From positions 1,052,854 to 1,116,853 of the forward strand of contig NZ_JBHTDE010000002.1 of the NCBI RefSeq assembly GCF_042666655.1: a DNA stretch of 64,000 bases. The letters run 5' to 3'. A model generated the notes under the pieces. That model saw nothing but the letters and a program-made list of their open reading frames with translations, was not told the origin of the DNA and ran no database searches. The translations under genes were made by a program, and so were the position numbers. The stretch is from Paracraurococcus sp042666655. Lineage in GTDB: Bacteria; Pseudomonadota; Alphaproteobacteria; Acetobacterales; Acetobacteraceae. Below, piece by piece: positions 50,444-58,625 of this stretch; position 1 is the first letter of the stretch, and each line of letters begins with the position of its first letter.

Positions 50444-51268
50444 TCACGCCTCGATCAGCGCCACGTGCAACGCGTCCCAGCTCGCCCGGTCCGGCGCCAC
50501 GATCAGCCCGCCCGTCGTCGCCAGCGGACCGTAGGGGCTGCCATCGAACCGCGCCGAATACCCGCCCGCCTCGCGGTGCAGCAGCCAGCCCGGCGCGTGG
50601 TCCCAGGGATATAGCCGGTTGTAGATCAGCGCGTGCGCATGGCCGCCGGCGACCATGCGGTATTCATGCGCGGCGCAGCGGAAGCCGACCGTGGCGCGCA
50701 GAAGCGGCAGCCGCGCGGTGACCCGGCTGCGCAGCGGCTCCGCCATGTAGCCCCAGCTCACCGCGGCGACCGTCTCGGCGACCGGCACCGGCGCCGCGAC
50801 GCGCAGGTCGTGCCGATGCCCGTCGGGGGATTCGATCCAGGCGCCCTCCCCGCGCAGCGCCACCGCGGTATCGTCGCCCAGCGGATCATGGATCCAGCCC
50901 GCCACGATCTCGCCGTGCACGATCGCGGCCGCCATGCAGCCGAACAGCGGCAGGCCGGCGGCGAAATTCGCGGTGCCGTCCACCGGGTCGACGACGAAGG
51001 CCAGGTCGGCGCCATGCAGCGCGCCGAGCAGCGCCGGGTCGGCGGCCACCGCCTCCTCCCCCACCACGACGCAGCCGGGGAAGCGCGCCTGCAGGCCGGC
51101 GGCGATCATCCGCTCGGCCGCCTCGTCCGCATCGGTCACCAGGTCCAGCGGCCCGGACTTGGCGCGCACCGCGCCCGCGGCCAGCCGGCGGAAGCGCGGC
51201 AGGATCTCCGCCTGGCTCGCCGCACGCAGCAGGGCCGCGACATCCGCTGCGGCACGGGCATCGATCAT
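50444..51268 (-). CDS. Inositol monophosphatase family protein
   Basis: A 274-residue Mg-dependent phosphatase of the IMPase/FBPase/CysQ superfamily. Metal ligands lie in VVGEEAV (Glu), the signature VVDPVDGTANFAAGLP (D-P-x-D-G-T-x-N-F) near residue 93, and the late LYPWDHAPGWLLHREAGG (W-D-x-A-x-x-x-x-x-x-x-x-A-G-G). Substrates in this superfamily include inositol phosphate, PAP and histidinol phosphate; none can be singled out. It overlaps the hflX stop by ATGA and is the last gene of the leftward nitrogen/hfq block. Confidence 0.88.
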   Translation of the reverse strand: MIDARAAADVAALLRAASQAEILPRFRRLAAGAVRAKSGPLDLVTDADEAAERMIAAGLQARFPGCVVVGEEAVAADPALLGALHGADLAFVVDPVDGTANFAAGLPLFGCMAAAIVHGEIVAGWIHDPLGDDTAVALRGEGAWIESPDGHRHDLRVAAPVPVAETVAAVSWGYMAEPLRSRVTARLPLLRATVGFRCAAHEYRMVAGGHAHALIYNRLYPWDHAPGWLLHREAGGYSARFDGSPYGPLATTGGLIVAPDRASWDALHVALIEA

Positions 51269-52653
51269 GCCGGCGACTGCTCGAACCGCGCCCGGTCGGC
51301 CGGGGTCAGCCGCACGGTGACCCGCACGTCACCCTCGGCATCCTCGCGCGCTACCACCTCACCATGCCGGTAGAGCCAGGCGAGCCGCGCGCCGTCGGCG
51401 GCCGGGATGGCATAGTCCACCACTTCCAGCCCGGCCGCGAGCCGCGCGTCGAGCACGGCGCGCAGGTCGTCCAGCCCCTCCCCGGTCAGCGCCGAGACCG
51501 CGACGACGCGGCCGTCGCCGCCATTCGCCCCGGGCACCGCGCCGATGCCGCCCAGCAGGTCGGCCTTGTTCAGCACCTCGACGACCCGCGCCTCCCAGCC
51601 CTCGTCCATCGCCGGGTTCGGGCCGGCCGCGAGTTCGCGCAGCACGCCGAGCACGTCGTTCCGCTGCGCGCTGGTATCGGGATGCGCCACGTCGCGGACA
51701 TGCAGGATGACATCGGCCGCGGCGACTTCCTCGAGCGTCGCACGGAAGGCCTCGACCAGCTGCGTCGGCAGGTCGGAGATGAAGCCCACGGTATCCGACA
51801 GGATGGCCCGCCGCCCGGAGGGCAGCCGGATGCCGCGCATGGTGGGATCGAGCGTGGCGAAGAGCTGGTCCTGCGCATAGACGCCGGCGCCGGTCAGGGC
51901 GTTGAACAGCGTGGATTTCCCGGCATTGGTGTAGCCGACCAGCGCGATCACCGGATAGGGCACGCGCTCGCGGTCGCGGCGGTGCAGGCCGCGGGTGCGG
52001 CGGACCTGGTCGAGCTCCTTCTTCAGCTTGACCATGCGGTCGGTGATCAGCCGGCGGTCGAGCTCGATCTGCGATTCGCCCGGGCCGCCGAGGAAGCCGA
52101 AGCCGCCGCGCTGGCGTTCCAGGTGGGTCCAGGACCGCACGAGGCGCGTCCGCTGGTAGTCGAGATGGGCGAGCTCGACCTGCAGCGCGCCTTCCTTGGT
52201 GCGCGCCCGCTCGCCGAAGATCTCGAGGATCAGGCCGGTGCGGTCGATGACCTTGCACTTCCACTCGCGCTCGAGGTTGCGCTGCTGCACCGGCGACAGC
52301 GCGGCATCGACCACGACCAGCCCGACCCGCTGCTCGGTGATCGCCTGCCTCACCGCCTCCACCTGGCCGGAGCCGAACAGCGTGCTCGGCCGCCGCTCGC
52401 GCAGCGGCAGCACCGCTTGGTGGACGATGGTCACGCCGATGCTGGCGGCCAGGCCCACGGCCTCGGCCAGCCGTGCCTCCGAGGCGCGCTGCACCCCTTC
52501 CGCCGGCGCTCCGGCAGTGGGCACGGCGCGCAGCGTCCGCTCATAGGGCAGGATCACCGCGGCGCGGGTCGGGCCTTCGTCCGTCCCGTCGCCGCGATCA
52601 TTCGCCGGCTCGGGCAGGCTACCCTCACTCAGTTCCGGCAGGATGGACCTCAC
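51265..52653 (-). CDS. hflX: GTPase HflX
   Basis: A 462-residue ribosome-associated GTPase that rescues or splits stalled ribosomes. The N-terminal HflX domain has FGSGQVEAVRQ and VDAALSPVQQRNLEREWKCKV, the linker coiled coil has RGGFGFLGGPGESQIELDRR, and the G domain has G1 VGYTNAGKSTLFNALTG, G3 LSDTVGFI and G4 NKAD. The GTG start at 52653 overlaps the end of hfq by 29 bases and is the least certain part; the first 30 residues are not conserved. hfq-hflX is a well-known operon pair. Confidence 0.94.
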   Translation of the reverse strand: MRSILPELSEGSLPEPANDRGDGTDEGPTRAAVILPYERTLRAVPTAGAPAEGVQRASEARLAEAVGLAASIGVTIVHQAVLPLRERRPSTLFGSGQVEAVRQAITEQRVGLVVVDAALSPVQQRNLEREWKCKVIDRTGLILEIFGERARTKEGALQVELAHLDYQRTRLVRSWTHLERQRGGFGFLGGPGESQIELDRRLITDRMVKLKKELDQVRRTRGLHRRDRERVPYPVIALVGYTNAGKSTLFNALTGAGVYAQDQLFATLDPTMRGIRLPSGRRAILSDTVGFISDLPTQLVEAFRATLEEVAAADVILHVRDVAHPDTSAQRNDVLGVLRELAAGPNPAMDEGWEARVVEVLNKADLLGGIGAVPGANGGDGRVVAVSALTGEGLDDLRAVLDARLAAGLEVVDYAIPAADGARLAWLYRHGEVVAREDAEGDVRVTVRLTPADRARFEQSPA

Positions 52654-53002
52654 GGGTCATGGTCAGGGTATTGCCCTCGCGGGTCACTGCCGCACCCTCG
52701 CGGGCCGCGGTGGCATCGAAGAGCTGGATCGGCGCGCCCGGCATCACGGTGCTGATCGCATGCTTGTAGACCAGCTGGGTATGCCCGTCCCGACGCAGCA
52801 GGACGGAAAAGTTGTCGAACCAGGTGATGATGCCCTGCAGCTTCACGCCGTTGACGAGAAAGATCGTCACGGGAGTTTTGCTCTTGCGAACGTGGTTCAG
52901 GAAGACGTCCTGCACGTTCTGGGACTTCTCGGCGGCCACGGCGCTGTCCTTCTTGTTCTTGGCAGTCGCTTGAAGCGACTGTCCGGGGCGGTCTGCACCC
53001 AT
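52625..53002 (-). CDS. hfq: RNA chaperone Hfq
   Basis: A 125-residue Hfq, the Sm-like hexameric RNA chaperone that pairs small RNAs with mRNAs. KSQNVQDVFLNHVRKSKTPVTIFLVNG is the Sm1 motif region (given here as its start KSQNVQDVFLNHVRK) and LVYKHAISTVMP is the Sm2 Y-K-H-A motif. An N-terminal extension of about 20 residues rich in Lys/Ala and a C-terminal acidic tail of about 35 residues are unusual relative to the about 80-residue alphaproteobacterial form. The ATG at 53002 was chosen; GTG or internal starts could shorten the extension. It overlaps hflX. Confidence 0.94.
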   Translation of the reverse strand: MGADRPGQSLQATAKNKKDSAVAAEKSQNVQDVFLNHVRKSKTPVTIFLVNGVKLQGIITWFDNFSVLLRRDGHTQLVYKHAISTVMPGAPIQLFDATAAREGAAVTREGNTLTMTREVHPAGTE

Positions 53003-53109
53003 AATCAAAGTCCACCGAACATCTGATACCGGGGCCTTACTTGCAAGGGATGGTTGGCCTCCGGACGCAGAAATTTGCTGCGACGCAGCAATTCCTGTCG
53101 CGCATGGCA

Positions 53110-53796
53110 TCACACCCTGCCCGATCTGCCCGCGAAGCAGGCGGCCAGCGCCGCGCCATCGGCAAAGGCGCGGTCCGGCAGGGCCTTGGCGATGCCGCCG
53201 TCATGCGCCGCGTCGCCCAGCAGGATGGCGGTGCACCCCGCGCCCCGCGCTGCCTGCATGTCGAGCGCGGTGTCGCCGACATACCAGACCTCCGGCCCGG
53301 CCGGCAGGCCGAGCGCCGCCAGCGCCATCCGGAAGGGGGCGGGGTCGGGCTTGTCGGCCACCGCGTCGCCGGCCCCGACCAGGCAGCCGAAGCATCCGTC
53401 CCAGCCGAGATGCGCCGCCTCGGCCCGCAGCAGGGCGCCCTGCTTGTTGCTGATCACCCCCTGCGGCAGGCCGGCGGCGGCGACCGCGGCGATCGCCGCC
53501 GCCGCACCCGGCATCGGCGTCAGCACCGCCAGGTGCCGGGCGCGGACCTCGGCATAGAAGGTGTCGCGTGCCTGTTCCCAGGCGGCGCCGAACATCTCCG
53601 GAAAGGTCTCCCGCAGCGAGCGGCGGACGCGGCCGCGCACCTCCTCCAGCGTCCATTCCGGTAGGCCATGGGCGCGGAAGGCGGCGTTCAGCCCGGCGGC
53701 GATGGCGGCCCAGCCATCGACCAGCGTGTTGTCCCAGTCCCAGAGGACGGCCCGCGGTCCGATGACCGGAGGGCCGGCAGCCCCACAGGTCTCCAT
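53110..53796 (-). CDS. HAD family hydrolase (phosphoglycolate phosphatase-like)
   Basis: About 228 residues of haloacid dehalogenase fold. Motif I is AVLWDWDNTLVDGW (D-x-D-x-T) near residue 16, motif II is GVISNKQG (S/T), motif III Lys is in VADKPDPAPF and motif IV acidic residues in VWYVGDTALDMQAARGAG. The cap domain between motifs I and II is helical as in PGP/beta-phosphoglucomutase-like enzymes. A start at 53823 would overlap the upstream dat gene by 11 bases; the ATG at 53796 is preferred because an AGGCGGG precedes it. The gene ends 107 bp before hfq begins... leftward, it lies between dat and hfq. Confidence 0.83.
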   Translation of the reverse strand: METCGAAGPPVIGPRAVLWDWDNTLVDGWAAIAAGLNAAFRAHGLPEWTLEEVRGRVRRSLRETFPEMFGAAWEQARDTFYAEVRARHLAVLTPMPGAAAAIAAVAAAGLPQGVISNKQGALLRAEAAHLGWDGCFGCLVGAGDAVADKPDPAPFRMALAALGLPAGPEVWYVGDTALDMQAARGAGCTAILLGDAAHDGGIAKALPDRAFADGAALAACFAGRSGRV

Positions 53797-53812
53797 CGGC
53801 CCGCCTGCACGA

Positions 53813-54685
53813 TCACTCTGCATTGCGTGGGCCGCCCTTCACGTGGCGGGCGAAGATCTCGAACAGCCGCCGCACCACCGGCCCGACCGTGCCGTCGCCG
53901 ACCGCCGCCCCGTCGATCCGGGTGATCGGCTTCACGAAGGAGGTCGCCGAGGTCAGGAAGGCCTCCCGCGCCCGCCGCATCTCGGCGAGCGAGAAGTCCC
54001 GCTCCTCCCAGCCGATGCCGGCGGCGGCGAGTTCCGCCAGCAGCGCGCCGCGGGTGCAGCCGGGCAGGATCACCTGGTCCAGCTGGCGGGTCAGGATCAC
54101 CCCATGCTCGTCGACGATCCAGAAGGAGGTGGCGGCGCCCTCGGTGACCATCCCCGTCGTCTCGTCGTAGAGGATCGCCTCGATCGCCCCCTGTTCCCGA
54201 GCCGCCTGGCGGGCCAGGCAGTTCGGCAGCAGGTTGACCGACTTGATGTCGCGCCGCGCCCAGCGCAGGTCCGGCAGGGTGATGCAGGATGCCGCCCAGC
54301 GGTCCACATCGGTCGGGTAGGGCGCGATCCGCTTCACCGTCACCACCAGCGCCGGCGGCACGGGCCGGGCCGGGAAGGCATGGTCGCGCCGCGCCACCCC
54401 GCGCGTCACCTGCATGTAGAGCAGCCCCTCGGTCACCCGGTTGCGCCGCCCCACCTCGGCCAGCACGTGGCGCAGCGCGGCGCGGCTCATCGGCATCGGC
54501 AGGCGGATCTCCCGCAGCGAGCGCTCCAGCCGGTCGAGGTGCCGCGCCTCATCGACGAAACGGCCGTCATGCAGGTGGACGACCTCGTAGATCCCGTCGC
54601 CGAACTGGTAGCCACGATCCTCGATGTTCACCGAGGCCAGCCGCTGGTCGCAATAGCGGCCGTTCACATAGGCGATGCGCGACAT
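53813..54685 (-). CDS. dat: D-amino-acid aminotransferase (class IV)
   Basis: A 290-residue fold-type IV PLP enzyme. RIAYVNGRYCDQRLASVNIEDRGYQFGDGIYEV is the class IV start (cited here by its core EDRGYQFGDGIYEV), the PLP lysine is in RRDIKSVNLLPNCLA near residue 145, and VTEGAATSFWIV with the E-G-x-x-S/T-N/S-x-F/W pattern binds the cofactor phosphate. The D-I-K-S/T-x-N-x-L-x-N context is typical of D-alanine transaminases rather than IlvE. It would supply D-Ala/D-Glu for the cell wall. It lies between ntrX and hfq on the same strand, 69 bp after ntrX ends in reading order. Confidence 0.88.
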   Translation of the reverse strand: MSRIAYVNGRYCDQRLASVNIEDRGYQFGDGIYEVVHLHDGRFVDEARHLDRLERSLREIRLPMPMSRAALRHVLAEVGRRNRVTEGLLYMQVTRGVARRDHAFPARPVPPALVVTVKRIAPYPTDVDRWAASCITLPDLRWARRDIKSVNLLPNCLARQAAREQGAIEAILYDETTGMVTEGAATSFWIVDEHGVILTRQLDQVILPGCTRGALLAELAAAGIGWEERDFSLAEMRRAREAFLTSATSFVKPITRIDGAAVGDGTVGPVVRRLFEIFARHVKGGPRNAE

Positions 54686-54754
54686 GGAATCCCCAAGGCT
54701 GGTAGCTGCCAGGCAGCTAACCCAACCTGCCCCCGGAAGGGAAGCCGCCCCGGC

Positions 54755-56191
54755 CTAGTGCGTGTTCCCCGCTGCCGCGGCGGCGGCCGCCGCCTGGGCC
54801 GGCGCACGGTCCTCCGCATGCACGCCGAGGAATTTCAGCTTCCGGTGCAGCGCGCTGCGCTCCATCCCGACGAAATTCGCCGTCCGGCTGATATTCCCGC
54901 CGAAGCGCAACAGCTGCGCCTCCAGGTACTGCTTCTCGAACAGCTCCCGCGCCTCGCGCAGCGGCAGGGTCATGATCTCCGACGACCGGTCCAGCTTCAG
55001 CATCGCCGGCGCCGCCGAGCCCACCTCGGGCGGCAGCATCTCCGCCCGGATCGGGTCGCGCGCCTCGCCCGGCGCCATGATCAGCAGCCAGTCGATCAGG
55101 TTGCGCAACTGCCGCACGTTGCCCGGCCAGTCATAGGCCTGCAGCGCCGCCAGGGTATCCTCGGCCAGCTCCCGCGCCGCCATGCCGGACAGCTCGCCGG
55201 AGCGGCCCATGAAATGCCGCGCCAGGGCCGGCACGTCCTCGCGCCGCTCGCGCAGCGAGGGGATCCGCAGCGGCACCACCGCCAGCCGGTAGAACAGGTC
55301 CTCGCGGAACCGCCCGGCGGCGATCTCCGCCTGCAGGTCGCGGTTGGTGGTGGCGATGACGCGGACATCGACCTTCACCCGCACCGCGCCGCCGACCCGC
55401 TCGAAGCCCTGCTCCTGCAGCGCGCGCACGATCTTGCCCTGGGTCTCCAGCGGCATGTCGGCGACCTCGTCGAGCAGCAGCGTGCCGCCATGGGCGCGTT
55501 CCAGCACCCCGGCCCGGCGCGGCTGGGCATTGGCGTCGTTGCCCGCCTCCAGCCCGAACAGCTCCTCCTCGAAGCGCGCCGGGTTCAGCGTGGCGCAGTT
55601 CAGCGCGACGAACGGCCCGTCGGCACGGCGCGACCGCGCATGGATCATCCGCGCCGCCACCTCCTTGCCCGAGCCCGCCGCGCCGGTGATCAGCACGCGC
55701 GACCCGGTCGGCGCCACCCGCTCGATCGCGGTGCGCAGCTGGCCGATCCCCGGGCTCACGCCGACCAGCTCGGCCTCCGGCCCGGCGCGCAGCCGCAGCT
55801 CGGAATTCTCCCGCCGCAGCCGCGCCGCCTCCAGCGCGCGGGCCACCACCAGCAGCAGCCGGTCGGAGTTGAACGGCTTCTCGATGAAGTCGTAGGCGCC
55901 CTGCTGGATCGCCCGCACCGCGGTCTCGATCGTCCCGTGGCCGGAGATCATCACCACGGGGATCTGCGGTTCCTCGCGATGCAGGGCGGCCAGGATGCCC
56001 AGGCCGTCGAGCCGGGAATTCTGCAGCCAGATATCCAGGACCACCATGGACGGGCGCCGCTGCTTGAAGGCCGCGAGCGCCGCGTCGCTGTTGTGGGCCT
56101 GGCGCGTCTCGTAGCCCTCATCCGTCAGGATGCCCTCGATGAGGGCACGGATGTCCGGCTCGTCGTCGACGATCAGGATCTCATGCGCCAT
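54755..56191 (-). CDS. ntrX: Response regulator NtrX
   Basis: A 478-residue NtrC-family regulator paired with NtrY. The receiver domain has D9-D10, phospho-acceptor D53 (MVVLDIWLQ) and K105 region EKPF. The AAA+ domain has Walker A GAAGSGKEVAARMIH and Walker B GGTLLLDEVADMP, but the sigma-54-contacting GAFTGA loop is absent: after ELFG comes LEAGNDANAQPRRAGVLERA. So it may not activate sigma-54 promoters. The C-terminal Fis-type HTH is NISRTANFVGMERSALHRKL. It ends with an alanine-rich tail. It overlaps the end of ntrY by 11 bases. Confidence 0.93.
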   Translation of the reverse strand: MAHEILIVDDEPDIRALIEGILTDEGYETRQAHNSDAALAAFKQRRPSMVVLDIWLQNSRLDGLGILAALHREEPQIPVVMISGHGTIETAVRAIQQGAYDFIEKPFNSDRLLLVVARALEAARLRRENSELRLRAGPEAELVGVSPGIGQLRTAIERVAPTGSRVLITGAAGSGKEVAARMIHARSRRADGPFVALNCATLNPARFEEELFGLEAGNDANAQPRRAGVLERAHGGTLLLDEVADMPLETQGKIVRALQEQGFERVGGAVRVKVDVRVIATTNRDLQAEIAAGRFREDLFYRLAVVPLRIPSLRERREDVPALARHFMGRSGELSGMAARELAEDTLAALQAYDWPGNVRQLRNLIDWLLIMAPGEARDPIRAEMLPPEVGSAAPAMLKLDRSSEIMTLPLREARELFEKQYLEAQLLRFGGNISRTANFVGMERSALHRKLKFLGVHAEDRAPAQAAAAAAAAGNTH

Positions 56192-58625
56192 GCGCGCGCC
56201 TCATGCTCCCATCCGGACGGTCATTGTCGCCTGCCAGCGGCCGATCCTGCGCCGACCGCCAGGGCAGGGTCAGTACGGCCCGGGCGCCGGCGCTCTCGTC
56301 GCCTGCCCCCGGATCGCGGGGCCTGTCCTCCAGCCCCAGCCTGCCCCCATGGTCCTCCATGATCTTCTTCACGATGGCAAGGCCGAGGCCCGTCCCCTTG
56401 GCCTTGTGGGTCACGTAGGGCTCGGCCAGCCGCTCGCGCTCATCGCCCTGCGGCAGGCCGATCCCGTCATCCTCCACCGCTATCGCCACCATGTCCTCGC
56501 CCGGCTCGATGCGCACGGTGATGTGTCCGATGACTTCCCCCGGAGGGCGCGGCGCCGCATCGGCTGCTTCCGCCTGGGTTTCGCCTTGGATGCGCATCGT
56601 CACCGCATCGGCGGCGTTGTGCAGCAGGTTGGTCAGCGCCTGGCCCAGCAGCCGGCGGTCGCAGGGGACCACCGGCGCGGCCTCGGGCAGCTCGACCCGG
56701 TAGGCGATCCGCGGATGCGCGTCGCGCTGCAGCACCAGCGCCTCCCGCACCACCTGGGCCAGGTCCTCCGGCTTGATCACCGGCTGCGGCATCCGCGCGA
56801 AGGCGGAGAATTCGTCGACCATGCGGCCGATATCGCCGACCTGGCGGACGATGGTGTCGGTGCAGGCGATGAAGGTCTCCGGGTCGTTGGTGATCTGCTT
56901 CAGGTAGCGCCGCTTGAGCCGTTCCGCCGAGAGCTGGATCGGGGTCAGCGGGTTCTTGATCTCATGCGCGATCCGCCGCGCCACGTCCGACCAGGCCGCC
57001 TTGCGCTGGGCCGACAGCAGTTCGGTGATGTCGTCGAAGGTCAGCACGTAGCCGGCGACCCGCGGCGCCCGGCCATCCTCGGCCGAGGCCTGCAGCTCCG
57101 CCCCCACCTGGGCCAGCAGGGTGCGCCGGTTGGACGGCGGGCCGATGCGGATCTCGGCGGTGATGGCGCGGTCGGGCCCATGCGCGTCCTCCTCCGCGAC
57201 GCGGTCCAGCAGGGCGGCGAATTCCGGCACCACGGCGGCCAGCGGCAGGCCGATCCCGGCATCGAGGTCGAGGCCGAGCAGCTCGCTCGCCCGCCGGTTC
57301 GGCAGGTTGATGCGCCCGTCGGGCTCGAGCCCCACGACGCCGGCCGAGACCCCGGCCAGCACGGCTTCGGTGAAGCGGCGGCGGTCGTCGATCTGCCGGT
57401 AGGCCTGCATGAGCTCGGCCCGTTGCGCCGCGAGCTGGTTGGTCATGCGGTTGAAGGCGCGGGTCAGGCTCGACAGCTCCTCGTCGGCCGCGGATTCCTC
57501 GACCCGGGTGGACAGGTCGCCGGCCCGCACCCGCTCGGCGGCGACGATCAGCCGGCCGATCGGCCGGGCCAGCTGGTTGGCCAGCACCAGCCCGATCAGC
57601 ACCGCCGCCAGCAGCACCAGCAGGGTGGCGACGGCGAAGATCATGATGAAGGTGAGCTGCAACCCGTAGCGGTTGCGGTCGAGCTGCTCGTACTGCGACA
57701 CCTCGCGCTCGGCCCGCTGCTGGTTGTTCACCACCTCCGGGTCCACCGGCCGGCCGATCACCAGCATCAGCATCGGCCGGCTGTCGAGCGCCACCACGGC
57801 ACGCACGCGCCCGGCCTGCTCGTCCGGCAGCACCGCGACCTCGCCCTGGCGGGCGATGTCCATCGCCCAGTCGGGCGGCGGGTCCAGCTCGTAGTTCGCG
57901 GTCGGCCCGTACTGCGCCATCGGGCGCCGCAGGGTCGGGTCGAAGACCACCGCCTCGGTCAGGCCGCGCAGCAGCGTATGGGTGGCCAGCACCTGGGCGA
58001 AGCTGCGGCCCTGGTCGGTCAGTAGCAGGCTGCCGGCGCGGTTGAGGTCGTTGGCCATGGCCAGGGCGTCGCCGCGGATGTTGTTGCGGTGTTCCTCCAG
58101 ATAGGCCTGGGCGACCTGACGGCTGGCCTCCAGCGCGGTCCGCACCCGGTCGCCGAACCAGGCCTGGATGCCGAGGTTGAAGAAGGCCGCGGCAAATCCG
58201 GCGACCAGGATCGCCGGCACCACCGCGACCACGCCGAACAGCAGCACCAGCCGCACATGCAGCCGCGAGCCGGCCGAGCCGCGCCGCCGCTCCGCCCAGA
58301 CCCGCACCAGCCGGCCGGCCAGCGAGGCGCCGAGCAGGCAGAGCACCAGCACGCTGACCAGCATCAGGCCGAGCTCGACCCCCGGCCGGGTCGGGCCGAA
58401 GGGGCTGCCGTTCGACAGCACGGTGAAGGTGGCGATGCCCAGCAGCAGCGCGCCGACCGCCAGGCCGAGCGTCATGCCGCGGCCCAGCAGCAGGTCGGCC
58501 ACCCGCCGCAGCAGGCCGCGCGGCCCGCCGGCGCCATCGGGCTCCGCCTCAGGCAGGCGGCCACCGCGTGGCGCCCCACCCTGCGCCGCCGTCGGGTCTC
58601 CCCCGCCAGGGCGCGGGATGCGCAT
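56181..58625 (-). CDS. ntrY: Sensor histidine kinase NtrY
   Basis: An 814-residue membrane sensor kinase for nitrogen/redox responses with NtrX. Three hydrophobic helices occur in the first 170 residues and a fourth near residue 340, enclosing a periplasmic region, then a HAMP (VLANQLARPIGRLIVAAERV), a PAS (about 425-535), the H-box ARRIAHEIKNPLTPIQLS with His554, N box LLHNAADAVT and G boxes DDGIGLP and KGTGLGLAIV. The start ATG at 58625 overlaps the ntrC stop (ATGA). A loop between N and G boxes (about residues 700-720) is proline/alanine rich. Confidence 0.93.
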   Translation of the reverse strand: MRIPRPGGGDPTAAQGGAPRGGRLPEAEPDGAGGPRGLLRRVADLLLGRGMTLGLAVGALLLGIATFTVLSNGSPFGPTRPGVELGLMLVSVLVLCLLGASLAGRLVRVWAERRRGSAGSRLHVRLVLLFGVVAVVPAILVAGFAAAFFNLGIQAWFGDRVRTALEASRQVAQAYLEEHRNNIRGDALAMANDLNRAGSLLLTDQGRSFAQVLATHTLLRGLTEAVVFDPTLRRPMAQYGPTANYELDPPPDWAMDIARQGEVAVLPDEQAGRVRAVVALDSRPMLMLVIGRPVDPEVVNNQQRAEREVSQYEQLDRNRYGLQLTFIMIFAVATLLVLLAAVLIGLVLANQLARPIGRLIVAAERVRAGDLSTRVEESAADEELSSLTRAFNRMTNQLAAQRAELMQAYRQIDDRRRFTEAVLAGVSAGVVGLEPDGRINLPNRRASELLGLDLDAGIGLPLAAVVPEFAALLDRVAEEDAHGPDRAITAEIRIGPPSNRRTLLAQVGAELQASAEDGRAPRVAGYVLTFDDITELLSAQRKAAWSDVARRIAHEIKNPLTPIQLSAERLKRRYLKQITNDPETFIACTDTIVRQVGDIGRMVDEFSAFARMPQPVIKPEDLAQVVREALVLQRDAHPRIAYRVELPEAAPVVPCDRRLLGQALTNLLHNAADAVTMRIQGETQAEAADAAPRPPGEVIGHITVRIEPGEDMVAIAVEDDGIGLPQGDERERLAEPYVTHKAKGTGLGLAIVKKIMEDHGGRLGLEDRPRDPGAGDESAGARAVLTLPWRSAQDRPLAGDNDRPDGSMRRAHGA

